64,000 nt of DNA from Tildeniella torsiva UHER 1998/13D (GTDB lineage: Bacteria; Cyanobacteriota; Cyanobacteriia; Phormidesmidales; Phormidesmidaceae). Position numbers and translations under genes: made by a program. Positions 7,463 to 16,961 of this stretch are shown piece after piece. The first letter of the stretch is position 1. Every line of letters begins with the position of its first letter. The stretch is from contig JAHHIH010000002.1 in NCBI GenBank assembly GCA_019358835.1, forward strand, positions 62,001 to 126,000, read 5' to 3'. A model generated the notes under the pieces. It did no database searches and had not been told where the DNA came from. It saw nothing but the letters and a program-made list of their open reading frames with translations.

Positions 7463-8092
7463 TCACACAGGTGTTTGGTGATCTTTTCCTGCCAGCCGAG
7501 GGGGACAAGACCATCCTGGTTCCCAGAGGATATTGGCATCGCTGTCGTAAAGGCTGAGCCCTAATTTTTCCCAAAATTGACGAAGCCTAAGGATTTGGCG
7601 GTCTTTATCCTGAAAGACCTTTTCAGGTGCCAGCGGAGCAGGAGTTAAGAACACAAACCCATTTCTAGCAAAAACCTCTATGTAGGCAGCCACGGCTTTT
7701 AGAGTAAGGCCTTTGCCTCGCCACTGGGGATCAATACAAACTTTGTCAATATATAAAAAACCGTCATATATACCATTTTCAATGGCTATTTTAGCCTGCA
7801 TAGAAAGCCACTCGACAGCTTTGCTCAATTCATGAGCGGTAAACTCAGCCCAGGTAGTTAAGGTGCTGATCTCTCCAAAAAGGCGGTAGCCAACAATTTC
7901 ACCTATTTGAACGCTACTTTCTTCATTGTTAGAGGGGTTGTGGGTAACATACAAAATCTTTCCCACCCCACACTGATAAATCTCACGGGAATCATAATCG
8001 TCAATATCAGTTTTGATGCTTATGTCAACTCGAACAAAGCTAATAAGTTCGTCTTCAAAACTCTCAAAGTCTTCAGTAGGCAGGTTCATCAA
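7463..8092 (-). CDS. GNAT-family N-acetyltransferase (cargo)
   Basis: The 209-aa protein has the GNAT core: strand YIDKVCIDPQWRGKGLTLKA holds the acetyl-CoA pyrophosphate-binding R-G-K-G-L loop (the Q/R-x-x-G-x-G/A motif A). The following helix AVAAYIEVFARNGFVFLTP and the late LRQFWEKLGLSLYDSD match motif B. The substrate is unknown. It is convergent with tniQ, and its upstream neighbour is the small HTH gene on the same strand. It could modify a protein or small molecule. There is no evidence that it takes part in transposition. Confidence 0.7.
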   Translation of the reverse strand: MMNLPTEDFESFEDELISFVRVDISIKTDIDDYDSREIYQCGVGKILYVTHNPSNNEESSVQIGEIVGYRLFGEISTLTTWAEFTAHELSKAVEWLSMQAKIAIENGIYDGFLYIDKVCIDPQWRGKGLTLKAVAAYIEVFARNGFVFLTPAPLAPEKVFQDKDRQILRLRQFWEKLGLSLYDSDANILWEPGWSCPPRLAGKDHQTPV

Positions 8093-8193
8093 AGTAACTA
8101 CCTCGTTTTTCCTGGGTTTACCTAAGCCTCAAGACAGAATGCCCCACAATAGGCTGTGCCGTAGGCAATATCGGACTTTCCAGTGAAGACTCC

Positions 8194-8442
8194 TTACAGA
8201 GTATCAGATTGATCTGATTCAATTCCGCAGACTGTTGCTAACTCGTCAGGAGACCCCAAGACCGATCCAAACATGATGATGACGCGTAGTAATTCGGCGT
8301 AGTTGAGTAGGTCTAAGTCTTCTAAAAAGCTGTTAAGGAGTGATCGAGGTATCCCAGCTTTTTTGCATGCTTCTTCCTGTGTGAGACTAAGGGCCTCGAG
8401 ACGGTTCTCCACATAGTCTCTGATGGCTTGCTGGGTGTCCAC
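8194..8442 (-). CDS. small helix-turn-helix protein (cargo), 82 aa
   Basis: The N-terminal half resembles an HTH: AIRDYVENRLEALSLTQEEA, then CKKAGIPRSLLNSFLEDLDL with the turn at KKAGIPRSL. The remainder is a helical, acidic-ended stretch. Many V-K elements encode a small repressor (CvkR) next to cas12k. None is present there, and this is the only DNA-binding-like small protein in the element besides the transposase. A role controlling element genes is possible but unproven. It could equally be an antitoxin or a general cargo regulator. Confidence 0.5.
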   Translation of the reverse strand: MDTQQAIRDYVENRLEALSLTQEEACKKAGIPRSLLNSFLEDLDLLNYAELLRVIIMFGSVLGSPDELATVCGIESDQSDTL

Positions 8443-8476
8443 TGAGAAAGTCCTCCAAACAGCGTCAGAGCATAAC

Positions 8477-8513
8477 AGCCTCTTCAGCCTTCAGCTCTAG
8501 GCTTGAAGAGGCT
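8477..8513. terminator. GC-rich hairpin upstream of the HTH gene
   Basis: AGCCTCTTCAGCC (8477-8489) can pair with GGCTTGAAGAGGCT (8500-8513) with one bulge and a 10-base loop. It sits between two minus-strand genes and could terminate the 110-aa gene transcript. No strong T-run. Confidence 0.4.
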
Positions 8514-8626
8514 TGGAACGCCGCCTAGCTAACGGGTTCCCAAACGAAATTACCAGGGCACCCTCAGGGTGAGGGAACTCTGGTTGCTGCGCACCACTGC
8601 CGGGGTTAGCGACAACGTTCTAAGCC

Positions 8627-8662
8627 TGCAAGAATTATAGCCCATAGGCTATAATTCTTGCA
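8627..8662. promoter_or_regulatory. 16-bp perfect inverted repeat
   Basis: TGCAAGAATTATAGCC (8627-8642) and GGCTATAATTCTTGCA (8647-8662) are exact reverse complements around CATA. It touches the stop codon of the 110-aa gene (8663-8665). The A/T-rich stem, lacking a following T-run on the minus strand, looks more like a protein-binding palindrome than a classic terminator; both are possible. It contains TATAAT on the plus strand. Confidence 0.55.
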
Positions 8663-8995
8663 TTATTGCTCAGCGGCTTCTTCCCTCATTTTTTCTGCTG
8701 TCCAAACTAGATCGACCAAGGTGAGGTATTTCTCAACCAGTTCTGGGGTTCGCTCCCGATCGCTCAACCAAATGTTCGTAGACGTAGCCTGATAGCCCGT
8801 AAGCTCTGCTAGAAGGGCCTTTGATGCTTCCCGAAAACCTCTCTGGTCAGGAGTGATCCCTTTCTTTTCAGGCGTCCATTTGGCGCAGAAGCCGGCGGCT
8901 GAGGTCTTCTTGAACATAACGTTCTCATTACTCATCGCCGCAAGAATAAGGTGTAGCGGGATTTCTAAATCCATCTGTAGCTCATCCATTATCAA
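8663..8995 (-). CDS. unknown cargo protein, 110 aa
   Basis: I do not recognise the family. The sequence begins MIMDELQMDLEIPLHLILAA and continues with a basic middle (FKKTSAAGFCAKWTPEKKG) and an acidic helical end (LVEKYLTLVDLVWTAEKMRE). The second start, 6 bp in, is also plausible. The gene is framed by inverted repeats: the perfect 16-bp palindrome at its stop, and GGCTATGA/TCATAGCC arms at 9001-9008 and 9022-9029 just upstream of its start. Both share the GGCTATR core. Such framing suggests self-regulation. Composition is consistent with a soluble helical protein. Confidence 0.5.
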   Translation of the reverse strand: MIMDELQMDLEIPLHLILAAMSNENVMFKKTSAAGFCAKWTPEKKGITPDQRGFREASKALLAELTGYQATSTNIWLSDRERTPELVEKYLTLVDLVWTAEKMREEAAEQ

Positions 8996-9062
8996 GTTTG
9001 GCTATGAACAGGTTCTCCACTCATAGCCTATAAGCTACAGAACTAAGATTTCGGATCGCTGC

Positions 9063-9470
9063 TTATTCCACTGCCGCTGCCTCAGTGGCCGCTACCTCTT
9101 CAGCAAAAAAGATGGGCTTGCCCATAGCGGCCTCGATCTTTTTCAAAAAGGTCTGTTGACGAGCTGAGAGAAAGTCCTCAAAGTCGTCTGCCCGAAGGTG
9201 CTCCGGGTGATGACGTGGGATTGGAGGATGGCGTCCATGCTCTTGTCGTTGAGCTGGACGTGTTCGTGGGTCTGAAGTTGCTGTAAGTAAGCGCTGGGGG
9301 CTCTACCGCCGATCATCCAGTTGGCTTTGTAGGGGATGGGGGTTTTGTTGAGAATGCAGTTGCACTGGCTGCGTGGGATGTTCCTGCCTTGGCACCACTT
9401 CTGCGGAAAGATGTGGTGATGTCGAGCTTGCGCTCTAATTAACCATTTTCAACTTGGTGAGTTTGGCTGA
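9063..9470 (-). pseudogene. C-terminal fragment of a GmrSD/DUF262-DUF1524 nuclease, frameshifted
   Basis: On the minus strand one frame reads HHHIFPQKWCQGRNIPRSQC followed by NCILNKTPIPYKANWMIGGR and APSAYLQQL, the HNH-like DUF1524 module at the end of GmrSD-type modification-dependent restriction enzymes. After QSHVIT the sense moves to another frame: HPEHLRADDFEDFLSARQQT and FLKKIEAAMGKPIFFAEEV, stop at 9063-9065. The N-terminal DUF262 part is gone. This is therefore a dead remnant of an earlier defence gene in the cargo. Confidence 0.7.
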
Positions 9471-9475
9471 ATTTG

Positions 9476-12400
9476 CTAGCTCTGGTATTTTGAGTCTCTT
9501 TTCCGGAACGCTGGACGTGTGCCCTCGAGAACATCAATTATGTGCTTATTAATGACTGGATCCTCAATAGAGCCAGAGGTATAAGTAATATTATTACCAT
9601 CTAATCTATCAAATTCGGCGTGAATTACTTGCTCAGCATCACAGACAACAGCAATGTTTGGGCTGTGGGTAACCATAATAATTTGCCTTTGCCTCTTAAC
9701 TTCCTTGATTACAGGAAACAGAAGATTATAAACCGTGAAATTATCTAAGTTACCTTCAGGCTGATCGATAATTATCGGTTTCCTGCTTTGGTCAATCAGC
9801 AAGTAAAAAACTAGTAATAGAGATCCTCTTTCTCCAGGAGATAATTGAGTAAGATGTTTTTCATCCAGCTTGAGATAGTACTCAGGCTTTAGATAATCAA
9901 ACGACCATAAATAGTTGTATAAATCTTGCAATGACTTTGCTTTTTTGATCTGACCTTCAATACTTAACTTAGCTCCCAAATCATCCCTTTTATCCACCTT
10001 GAGATGTTCTATCAAGTCTGTGACCAGTTGAATTACTTCATCCTCATTATCAAAATCATATTTCGAAATTAGTGAATCCAACTTCTTCTCTCCATCTGCT
10101 TTCCCACAAAATGAACCAGTTACTCCTTGGCTAATATAGTTTTCAAAGAACTCATGCTTAAGACTAAACTCAACTACTGAAGCACCAAAGCTCAATCTAA
10201 AGTCATTCTTGATCAAAGTACTTTTGTCAATCAAATCTTGAAGTCCAGAAAATAATTGCTTATAAGTTTTGCAAATTTCAGAAGTGCATTGGTAAATATT
10301 TCTGGCTACTACTTCTCGATAAGATTCCAGTTCCTCAATTTTTGATTCCAACTCTTCTTCTACGTAGTTTATTTCGTGCTCATAAAATTTTATTGTATTC
10401 GGCTTTTCTAAACTTCCCTCGATTTCATTTTTTTCTTTTTCCCAAGTGCTAATAGCCCGAAGGTATTCTTGGTATTGCCTTTGTGGCTCATTCAGCTTTG
10501 ATTCAAGAGCTTTTATTTCTGAACTTAGACTATTTTTCCGAAAAACTAGGCTCTGCTCATTCTCATTAGAAAGACTAAGTTCTAATCTTTCTCTTTCTTG
10601 GTTAATTTTCTCTTCCAATTCTTCAATAGGTTTCCTATTAATGTCAAGTTTAACAATCTCATGAATATCTAAATCTACATTCATTAAAATGTCCGCGCTA
10701 TCGCGCATAAAACTTTGAAATTCTCCTTCAAAACTAGAAATCTTAACTTTGAAATTATCAATCTCAGCGCTATTTTTATAGATTTTCGTTCGTTTTTCCC
10801 TAGCCTCTAATATTTCCTTCTCTATACTAGAAAGCGTAGTGTTTTTGGTAGAGAGTTGATCTCTAATCGAAGCAAACTGGGCTTGGGCATCTTCCGGAAG
10901 CTCTTCCGGATTTAGAGGTTCATGAGGTTTATTTGAAATATGGCCTTCAAGCTGGCGCATCTTATTAGTCAATTCTTCTCTCAACTTTTTGAGATAACCA
11001 GGCTTTAATTTTTGTTCTAGGGAGACTATTTTTTGATTGAATTCATCCAGTTGAATCTTAAGTAACTTAGCTTGTTTCTTCGTCTCATCCGTCTTGTAAG
11101 CGATCAATTCATCCATACTGTTTTGCTCTAGTTTTTGAGCTTCGTCCAGATGAGAAAAGATAACTTGTTGAATCTCCTGCTGAAAAAGACTTTTTTCAGA
11201 GTCATTGTTTTCTGTACAAACCTCTTCCAAGTAGGATTGAGGTATATAAATAGTAGATTCAATAGAGTCAGGGCTAGGATTTTCATTTAGCCCTATCGGC
11301 CCAACTTCTACACCGTCTTCCCAAAGAAGAGATGCCTCAAAGTTAGCTGCCAGTCTTCCACTCTTAATGCGGAATCTATCTTTAGTTAAAAAAGAGAAAT
11401 GCTCTTTCTTTCTGGTATTTCCAACCAAAGCAATGATGTCCGTTAACGCACTTTTCCCTTTGCCTTTATTTCCAATAATGGCAACTAATCCATGATTCAA
11501 GTCTAATTCGCAATCAAACCATTTATCCCTTAAACTTGAGCTTTCTTTTTTCTTGATTCTCACACGAGATATATAGAAAGTTTTGTTACTATCTACTACA
11601 TCAAGCTTAGGTGGACGCTTACCTATATGAATTCTATCCTCAGGCTCATGAACTATCTGGCACAATCCCTCAAAGGTCGGATCGGCTTTTGCCCAGAAGA
11701 ACTTATCTGTTGGCCTTGATTTCTCATCTTTCAAGCGGCCTAATTCTTCTTTTACGTTATGAGAATCACTTCCCTTAACACATGGCTTTAACTTGCCTAT
11801 CCAATCTTTAATTTGTTGCTCAGAGTATTTTTCATGCTTCCCAAGAAAAAAATTAATTTGATTTTCGTTGGAAGAACCTATTAAGTCCGCAGATTTAATC
11901 AGTCCAGTTTTGAGAAGCTTGTCAGAATTAGGATCAATTTCATCAATGCCGCCATATTCATCATAAGGAAGCCAAATTAAATACTTGTTCTTGAAGGTTT
12001 CGCTTTTAAGCTGCAACAAGATTTCATTGAAACTTACTGATACATCATTAAGTAGAAATTTAGGATCTAAATACTTAGAGCCGATCATTTCGTCGTTTAT
12101 CTTAAGACTCTTTATAAAGGTTTCAACATTATCTATATCAACTTCATCACTAAAAATGATGTGAAAGTTAATTCTTACACCTGACCTACCATGCCTATTT
12201 TGAAGTATATTATTCATTCTGCACTCTACGACTGGCAGAAGTTTTTTGGTTTTAACAATATTTATAGCTTCACTATAATCTTGGTCAGCAGAGGGATTGC
12301 CCTCAGACTCTTGTAATATACTTTTTAAGTGCTTATACCCATCTACTGAAAAGTAATCATTGATTCCTATTAATGAACAGTCATGTCGAGCCAGTTGGAA

Positions 12401-12505
12401 AATAAATTCTTCCCATGAGCCACTGAAGTTATATGAGGCTGGACTATGGACATGTAAATCCCATTTTCGCCACTCTGAGCCTTTAGGAAATTTTGCTAGT
12501 ACCAT
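9476..12505 (-). CDS. PHP-domain / SMC-like ATPase (TrlF-like), cargo
   Basis: The 1009-aa protein joins an N-terminal PHP metal-phosphoesterase domain (KWDLHVHSPASYNFSG at about residues 14-29) to a split ABC/SMC ATPase. Walker A is AIIGNKGKGKSAL near 345-355, a long coiled coil occupies roughly 430-760, and the C-terminal half has signature LSPGERG (about 888), Walker B PIIIDQPEGNLDN (about 908) and H-loop IIMVTHSPN (about 945). This layout is that of TrlF-family proteins, whose substrate is not known to me. It lies 245 bp downstream of hsdS on the same strand. The gene is markedly A+T-richer than its neighbours, suggesting a separate origin. A nucleic-acid-processing defence role is inferred from architecture and company. 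Confidence 0.75.
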   Translation of the reverse strand: MVLAKFPKGSEWRKWDLHVHSPASYNFSGSWEEFIFQLARHDCSLIGINDYFSVDGYKHLKSILQESEGNPSADQDYSEAINIVKTKKLLPVVECRMNNILQNRHGRSGVRINFHIIFSDEVDIDNVETFIKSLKINDEMIGSKYLDPKFLLNDVSVSFNEILLQLKSETFKNKYLIWLPYDEYGGIDEIDPNSDKLLKTGLIKSADLIGSSNENQINFFLGKHEKYSEQQIKDWIGKLKPCVKGSDSHNVKEELGRLKDEKSRPTDKFFWAKADPTFEGLCQIVHEPEDRIHIGKRPPKLDVVDSNKTFYISRVRIKKKESSSLRDKWFDCELDLNHGLVAIIGNKGKGKSALTDIIALVGNTRKKEHFSFLTKDRFRIKSGRLAANFEASLLWEDGVEVGPIGLNENPSPDSIESTIYIPQSYLEEVCTENNDSEKSLFQQEIQQVIFSHLDEAQKLEQNSMDELIAYKTDETKKQAKLLKIQLDEFNQKIVSLEQKLKPGYLKKLREELTNKMRQLEGHISNKPHEPLNPEELPEDAQAQFASIRDQLSTKNTTLSSIEKEILEAREKRTKIYKNSAEIDNFKVKISSFEGEFQSFMRDSADILMNVDLDIHEIVKLDINRKPIEELEEKINQERERLELSLSNENEQSLVFRKNSLSSEIKALESKLNEPQRQYQEYLRAISTWEKEKNEIEGSLEKPNTIKFYEHEINYVEEELESKIEELESYREVVARNIYQCTSEICKTYKQLFSGLQDLIDKSTLIKNDFRLSFGASVVEFSLKHEFFENYISQGVTGSFCGKADGEKKLDSLISKYDFDNEDEVIQLVTDLIEHLKVDKRDDLGAKLSIEGQIKKAKSLQDLYNYLWSFDYLKPEYYLKLDEKHLTQLSPGERGSLLLVFYLLIDQSRKPIIIDQPEGNLDNFTVYNLLFPVIKEVKRQRQIIMVTHSPNIAVVCDAEQVIHAEFDRLDGNNITYTSGSIEDPVINKHIIDVLEGTRPAFRKRDSKYQS

Positions 12506-12750
12506 TGTTCTATATACCTTTCAAAAAATAAATACTTTGCATTAGTCTTAGCATTTTTATAGGCTCACTGTCGAATAATATATAAGCAAATAAATTTAAC
12601 AATTCTAATTAAGCTTTTTCTGCTCTTTTTTGCCTGAAAAATAGAGTGGCAGAAACGCCTATTTTCTTAATTATTTATGTGATAAAAAATACGTTTTAAC
12701 CTTCATCTAATTAATGCTAAAGAATTTATTTCTTATTGTGGATAAGTCAC
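12506..12750. other. A+T-rich gap between hsdS and the PHP-ATPase gene
   Basis: These 245 bp are strongly A+T-rich with several near-consensus -10-like elements on the minus strand. No ORF or strong hairpin was found. It probably holds the promoter of the PHP-ATPase gene. Confidence 0.4.
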
Positions 12751-14421
12751 TCAAACTGCCAAATTATTAATTGCCGAGGCCGCTAATGCCTCTGCCTGCT
12801 GCTGCTGCTGTCGCAGGCTTTCTTCGAGCTGGTCGCATAGGTTCATTAACTCATCAACTCTGACGATGATGCGTTTTTGTTCGGCTAAGGGTGGCAGAGG
12901 GATAAGAATATTAGCAACTTGAGGCTGACTTATAGAAGCTTGTCCAGATGCTTGTTTTGAAACCTCCTGAAAGAAGCTCCTCACCTTACGAGTCCTAAAA
13001 AACAAATTTACATACTCAGGGACAGTTTCTTTGCACAAAAAACGAACTCTGATATTCATAGCTTCAAAGACAAAAGGCTCTCTTATATCAGCGACTAAAG
13101 CCGCTTTACCGACTAGCTCTCGACTATTTACTCTGTTAACAATTAGATCACCTTTTTCTAATGCGTATGCTTCAAGTTCATTTTCGTCAACGAGAACTCT
13201 TTTTATCTTAGCCAAATCAAGGTAGCCGTCTTGTATGTTATACATGCGAATAGATGCGGTACCTTGATCAGAATAATATCTAGATGGTTTGTATAGCCCA
13301 TTCGTAAAGGACTCAGCCAATTGTCCTACTACAACCCATTCCCATGTCTTAGGAATTTCAAATTGGTTTTTGTCTCCCTGAGTCCTTAGACTATTACTCT
13401 TCTTATTCCGCCTGGCGGTTAATTTTTCTGCAAGAGATTCTATTTTCTTTAGTAACTCTTCAACTGATGCGTCAGATCTATTTTGTGGCAACAACTTTCC
13501 TCTAACTGCCATTTGTAAAATTGATTGTCTAAATCCCTCAACATCCTCAGCCCGATCGCACATCAGCTTCCAGTTATCCCTCACGAAGGCCCAGGCAGTT
13601 TCTAGTTCGCTATCGCTGGGAGCATTCATCAGCCCATCTAGGGCAGAAGCGCGCAGGTTTTGGCGCAGAGTGTTGCGGGTTTGCTGTGCCGCTTTGAGGG
13701 CATCACACAACGCCATCAACTCATCCACCTTCGCCACAATCCGCTTCTGTTCTGCCAGGGGTGGTAAAGGGACTGAAATAGAGTTCATCTTGGCCTGATT
13801 CATCTTGGGCTGTGCTGTCCCAGTTATGTAAGGCTTCAAGTCAATCGAGTTGATAAATATTTCTAGATACCTTAAATAGTCATAAGAAATTCCATCTAGG
13901 ACGTGAGCATGATTATTAACCCAGTATTTACCCGTCGCGATAAATGCAATAGGTGTCGATCGGTTTATGAGATTAGCCCCGTCCTCCCCTATCAAAAGTA
14001 GAGGTTTATCAAACAGAAAATCATCGATTTTATCTATTACCCCAGAAGCGCCATAGTAATCATAGATTCCCTGGCGACTTTGCCTTAAATCCTTTGAGAG
14101 AGGAATTCTCTCCCCATCTCGACATATCGTAACTTCTCCAAATTTTGCCCATATCCAGTTCTTTGGAGCTGGATATATTTCCTTAACATCCGGAGGATTA
14201 CTTGATTGAGAAGCTTTAGCCTTCTTACCCTTAAGGATTCTATTTCTCTCAAAATTAATGATTTCTATCAGCTTTTCAGCAGACTCATCCTCTGGATCTT
14301 GCGGCACTAACCTCCCCCGCACCGCCATGTCTAAGATCAGTTCCCGCAACCGCTGAATGCCGTTGGGTGCTTCGGCCAGAGTATCAAAGTGCTCAAAAAA
14401 CGTTTTCAAATCCATGCCCAC
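12751..14421 (-). CDS. hsdS: type I restriction-modification specificity subunit HsdS
   Basis: HsdS recognises the bipartite DNA target of a type I enzyme. The 556-aa protein shows the duplicated plan: a spacer helix, target-recognition domain 1 (about 75-215), the conserved PLPPLAEQKRIVAKVDELMA helix (about 215-235), a second spacer and target-recognition domain 2 (about 355-500) ending with ILIPLPPLAEQKRIIVRVDE. Ahead of each domain is a similar AVRGRLVPQ / AVRGKLLPQ segment. The first codon is GTG directly after the TPR gene's stop; an ATG two codons later (14415) is equally likely. The two recognition domains differ, as expected for an asymmetric site. Confidence 0.92.
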   Translation of the reverse strand: MGMDLKTFFEHFDTLAEAPNGIQRLRELILDMAVRGRLVPQDPEDESAEKLIEIINFERNRILKGKKAKASQSSNPPDVKEIYPAPKNWIWAKFGEVTICRDGERIPLSKDLRQSRQGIYDYYGASGVIDKIDDFLFDKPLLLIGEDGANLINRSTPIAFIATGKYWVNNHAHVLDGISYDYLRYLEIFINSIDLKPYITGTAQPKMNQAKMNSISVPLPPLAEQKRIVAKVDELMALCDALKAAQQTRNTLRQNLRASALDGLMNAPSDSELETAWAFVRDNWKLMCDRAEDVEGFRQSILQMAVRGKLLPQNRSDASVEELLKKIESLAEKLTARRNKKSNSLRTQGDKNQFEIPKTWEWVVVGQLAESFTNGLYKPSRYYSDQGTASIRMYNIQDGYLDLAKIKRVLVDENELEAYALEKGDLIVNRVNSRELVGKAALVADIREPFVFEAMNIRVRFLCKETVPEYVNLFFRTRKVRSFFQEVSKQASGQASISQPQVANILIPLPPLAEQKRIIVRVDELMNLCDQLEESLRQQQQQAEALAASAINNLAV

Positions 14422-15387
14422 CTACTCCGTATCCGTCAATTTTTTCCTCAGGGCTTGTCGCACTTCAGCCAATGGCTCCATCACCTCTGCCTCAAACTGA
14501 TCTAGTCCCTCTTTGCGGTACAGTTTCAGCGCCCGCTCCAAGTCCTTCAGTGCTAGCTCTAGCTGCCCCATCGCCCGATGCACCAACCCCCGAATTTCGT
14601 AGCTTTTTCCAAACTTAGGGTCTTGCTGTATGGTCGTGTTGCAGTCTTTTAGCCCTTCTTCATAGCGCCCTAGACCATACTTAGCCCACCCCCGCCACAG
14701 GTATGTCGTTCCCAAGCTCGGCATTAAATCAATCGCCTTCTCTGCCGAGGCCAAACCCTTCCCCAACTCACCGATATAGCAAAATGCCTCAGCTAGACAG
14801 CAGTGCGTTAAGAAAAAATCTGACTTCAGCTTGTCCGCCTGGATAAAATCGCCTAATGCCCGATCAAACTTGCGTAGATAGATAAACACAGTCCCCCGCC
14901 CCAGGTAACCCATAAACGCCTGAGGGCCATTGGCGTTGATAATCTCGTTATTGAGGGTCAGCGCCTTTTGATACTCCTTCAGACCACAGTGAGCGGCTGT
15001 GGTCATCAAATGGATGCCTGGGTTATTAAGCGTTTGTCGAGAGGCTTGCTTAAAGTCGGCTAACGCTCCACCATAAGCCTTCTCAGTTAACTTCACCTGC
15101 CCGCTCTCCACATAGAGCCCTGGGTTTTTGGGCTGCTGGGCAATCGCCTGCTTGTAGAACTTTACGGACTCTTTGGCATTACCCACATCCCTTGCCGCTT
15201 GGGCCTTAGTTACCAGCGGTTGTATCTGCTGCTGCCGTGCAGGTTTCCACACATACTTCCATGCCGCCCAGGCTCCAATTGCCACCATCAACAGCACCGG
15301 AATCGGATGCCCTGTTGTAAAGGCGACAAAGCTGATGTACGCCAAAGACCCTAAGAAAACGTAGTCCGCAAACCGATAGCGACCCAT
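14422..15387 (-). CDS. membrane-anchored TPR protein inside the restriction operon
   Basis: The 321-aa protein begins with a hydrophobic hairpin (YVFLGSLAYISFVAFTTG, then IPVLLMVAIGAWAAWKYVW) that should form two membrane segments. At least five tetratricopeptide-like repeats follow, for example AKESVKFYKQAIAQQPKNPG and LELALKDLERALKLYRKEG. Its start overlaps the hsdM end by one base and its stop touches the hsdS start, so it is embedded in the operon. TPR domains bind proteins, and a membrane TPR protein is not a standard type I subunit. It may tether or regulate the enzyme, but no function is proven. Confidence 0.75.
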   Translation of the reverse strand: MGRYRFADYVFLGSLAYISFVAFTTGHPIPVLLMVAIGAWAAWKYVWKPARQQQIQPLVTKAQAARDVGNAKESVKFYKQAIAQQPKNPGLYVESGQVKLTEKAYGGALADFKQASRQTLNNPGIHLMTTAAHCGLKEYQKALTLNNEIINANGPQAFMGYLGRGTVFIYLRKFDRALGDFIQADKLKSDFFLTHCCLAEAFCYIGELGKGLASAEKAIDLMPSLGTTYLWRGWAKYGLGRYEEGLKDCNTTIQQDPKFGKSYEIRGLVHRAMGQLELALKDLERALKLYRKEGLDQFEAEVMEPLAEVRQALRKKLTDTE

Positions 15388-16859
15388 CAGTCATCTCTCC
15401 GCTCTAGCGCCACCATCAAACTAGCTTTGAGGGCATACCGAGCCTTGTCGGCTGCTATTGCAGCTTCCTGATACTGCCCCAGCAGCATCATTGGGTCTTC
15501 GTGCTTATCTTCCGGGGCATTGGGGTTCTTAATATCTAGGTTGTAGCCATTGGTGATGATGTCCGCCACCGGCACCTTCCAGGCTTGCTCAGTCTCTTCT
15601 CGGTTGTGCCACCAAGCTTTCTCTGGGGCAAACTCCTCCACACGCAGCGGCCTCGTCTTCGAGTACGACTTGTAGCCCGCTGGGTAGGGGTGCTCGTAAT
15701 ACCACACCGCCTCCGTCGGCTCCCCCTTCATAAAAAACAGCACATTGGTACGAATGCTGGTGTAGGGGTTAAACACACCATTGGGCAAGCGCACAATCGT
15801 GTGCAGGTTGCAGTCGCGCAGCAGTTTTTCCTTCACCCGTGTCTTAATGCCCTCGCCAAACAGGGTGCCATCGGGCAACACAATCGCCGCCCGCCCCCCC
15901 GGCTTCAACAATTCCATCACCAGCACCAAAAACAGATCCGCCGTCTCCCGCGTACGAAACTCCGTGGGGAAGCCCCCCTCAATACCGTCCTCCTCCATAC
16001 CCCCAAAGGGCGGATTCGTCACCACCACATCCACCCAGTCCTTAGGGCCATAATCGCGCAGTGGTCGACGCAGGGTATTGTCGTGGCGAATGTTAGTCGG
16101 TACCTCAATGCCATGCACCATCATGTTGGTCACACAGAGCAGGTGGGGCAGCTGCTTTTTCTCCACCCCCTGAATGCAGCGCTTCGCCGTCTCTAGGTCT
16201 TGGGGCTTCTTGACCTGGGCTTTCAGATGCTCGTAGGCACAGGTCAAAAAGCCCCCTGTACCACAGGCAGGGTCGAGCACCGTTTCCCCCAGTTGGGGGT
16301 TGGTCATATCCACAGCAAACTGAGTCACCGCCCTGGGGGTGTAAAACTCGCCAGCATTGCCCGCACTTTGCAGGTCTTTGAGAATCTGCTCGTAGATGTT
16401 GCCAAACACATCTCGCGTTTGGCGTTGATTGAGGTCAATGCTGTCGTTGATCTTGTCGATCACCTGGCGCAGCAGAGTGCCTGACTTCATATAGTTGTAG
16501 GCATCCTCAAACACGCTACGCAGCAACAGCGCTCGCTCGCGTCCCTGCCCGCTAAATTCCTCGGGGTCTAGGTTTTGAAAGGTCTTAAACAGCTTGGTTT
16601 CAATAAACTCCAGCAGGGCATCGCCAGTTGGCGCGTCTTTGCCCAGAGTTTTACTGTCGGCCCACTGATCCCAGCACAGCGACATCGGGATAGGCGATTC
16701 GTAGTTATCGTTGTTGAGTTCTAGCTCAGCATCCTGGTCGCTAAAAATCTTGAAGAACAGGATCCAACCCATCTGCCCAATTCGCTGGGCATCGCCGTCC
16801 ACCCCAACATCCTTCCGCATGATGTCTTGAATCGACTTAATCGTGGCGCTGAGAGACAT
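15387..16859 (-). CDS. hsdM: type I DNA methyltransferase HsdM
   Basis: HsdM is the adenine-N6 methyltransferase subunit. The 490-aa protein has the N-terminal helical HsdM_N region (IGQMGWILFFKIFSDQDAEL), AdoMet motif I VLDPACGTGGFL (about 195) and the catalytic motif IV NPPFGG (about 283). It lies between the PD-(D/E)XK gene (103-bp gap) and the TPR gene (one-base overlap). Length and motifs look intact. Confidence 0.94.
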   Translation of the reverse strand: MSLSATIKSIQDIMRKDVGVDGDAQRIGQMGWILFFKIFSDQDAELELNNDNYESPIPMSLCWDQWADSKTLGKDAPTGDALLEFIETKLFKTFQNLDPEEFSGQGRERALLLRSVFEDAYNYMKSGTLLRQVIDKINDSIDLNQRQTRDVFGNIYEQILKDLQSAGNAGEFYTPRAVTQFAVDMTNPQLGETVLDPACGTGGFLTCAYEHLKAQVKKPQDLETAKRCIQGVEKKQLPHLLCVTNMMVHGIEVPTNIRHDNTLRRPLRDYGPKDWVDVVVTNPPFGGMEEDGIEGGFPTEFRTRETADLFLVLVMELLKPGGRAAIVLPDGTLFGEGIKTRVKEKLLRDCNLHTIVRLPNGVFNPYTSIRTNVLFFMKGEPTEAVWYYEHPYPAGYKSYSKTRPLRVEEFAPEKAWWHNREETEQAWKVPVADIITNGYNLDIKNPNAPEDKHEDPMMLLGQYQEAAIAADKARYALKASLMVALERRDD

Positions 16860-16961
16860 AGATTTTCAAGCGTTATTAGCAGCTACAGTGTAAAGCACAG
16901 GAATTCTGCAAAGTAACTTTAAGGAAGAAAGCAACTTTAAGGAAGAAAGATTAAAATCGAG

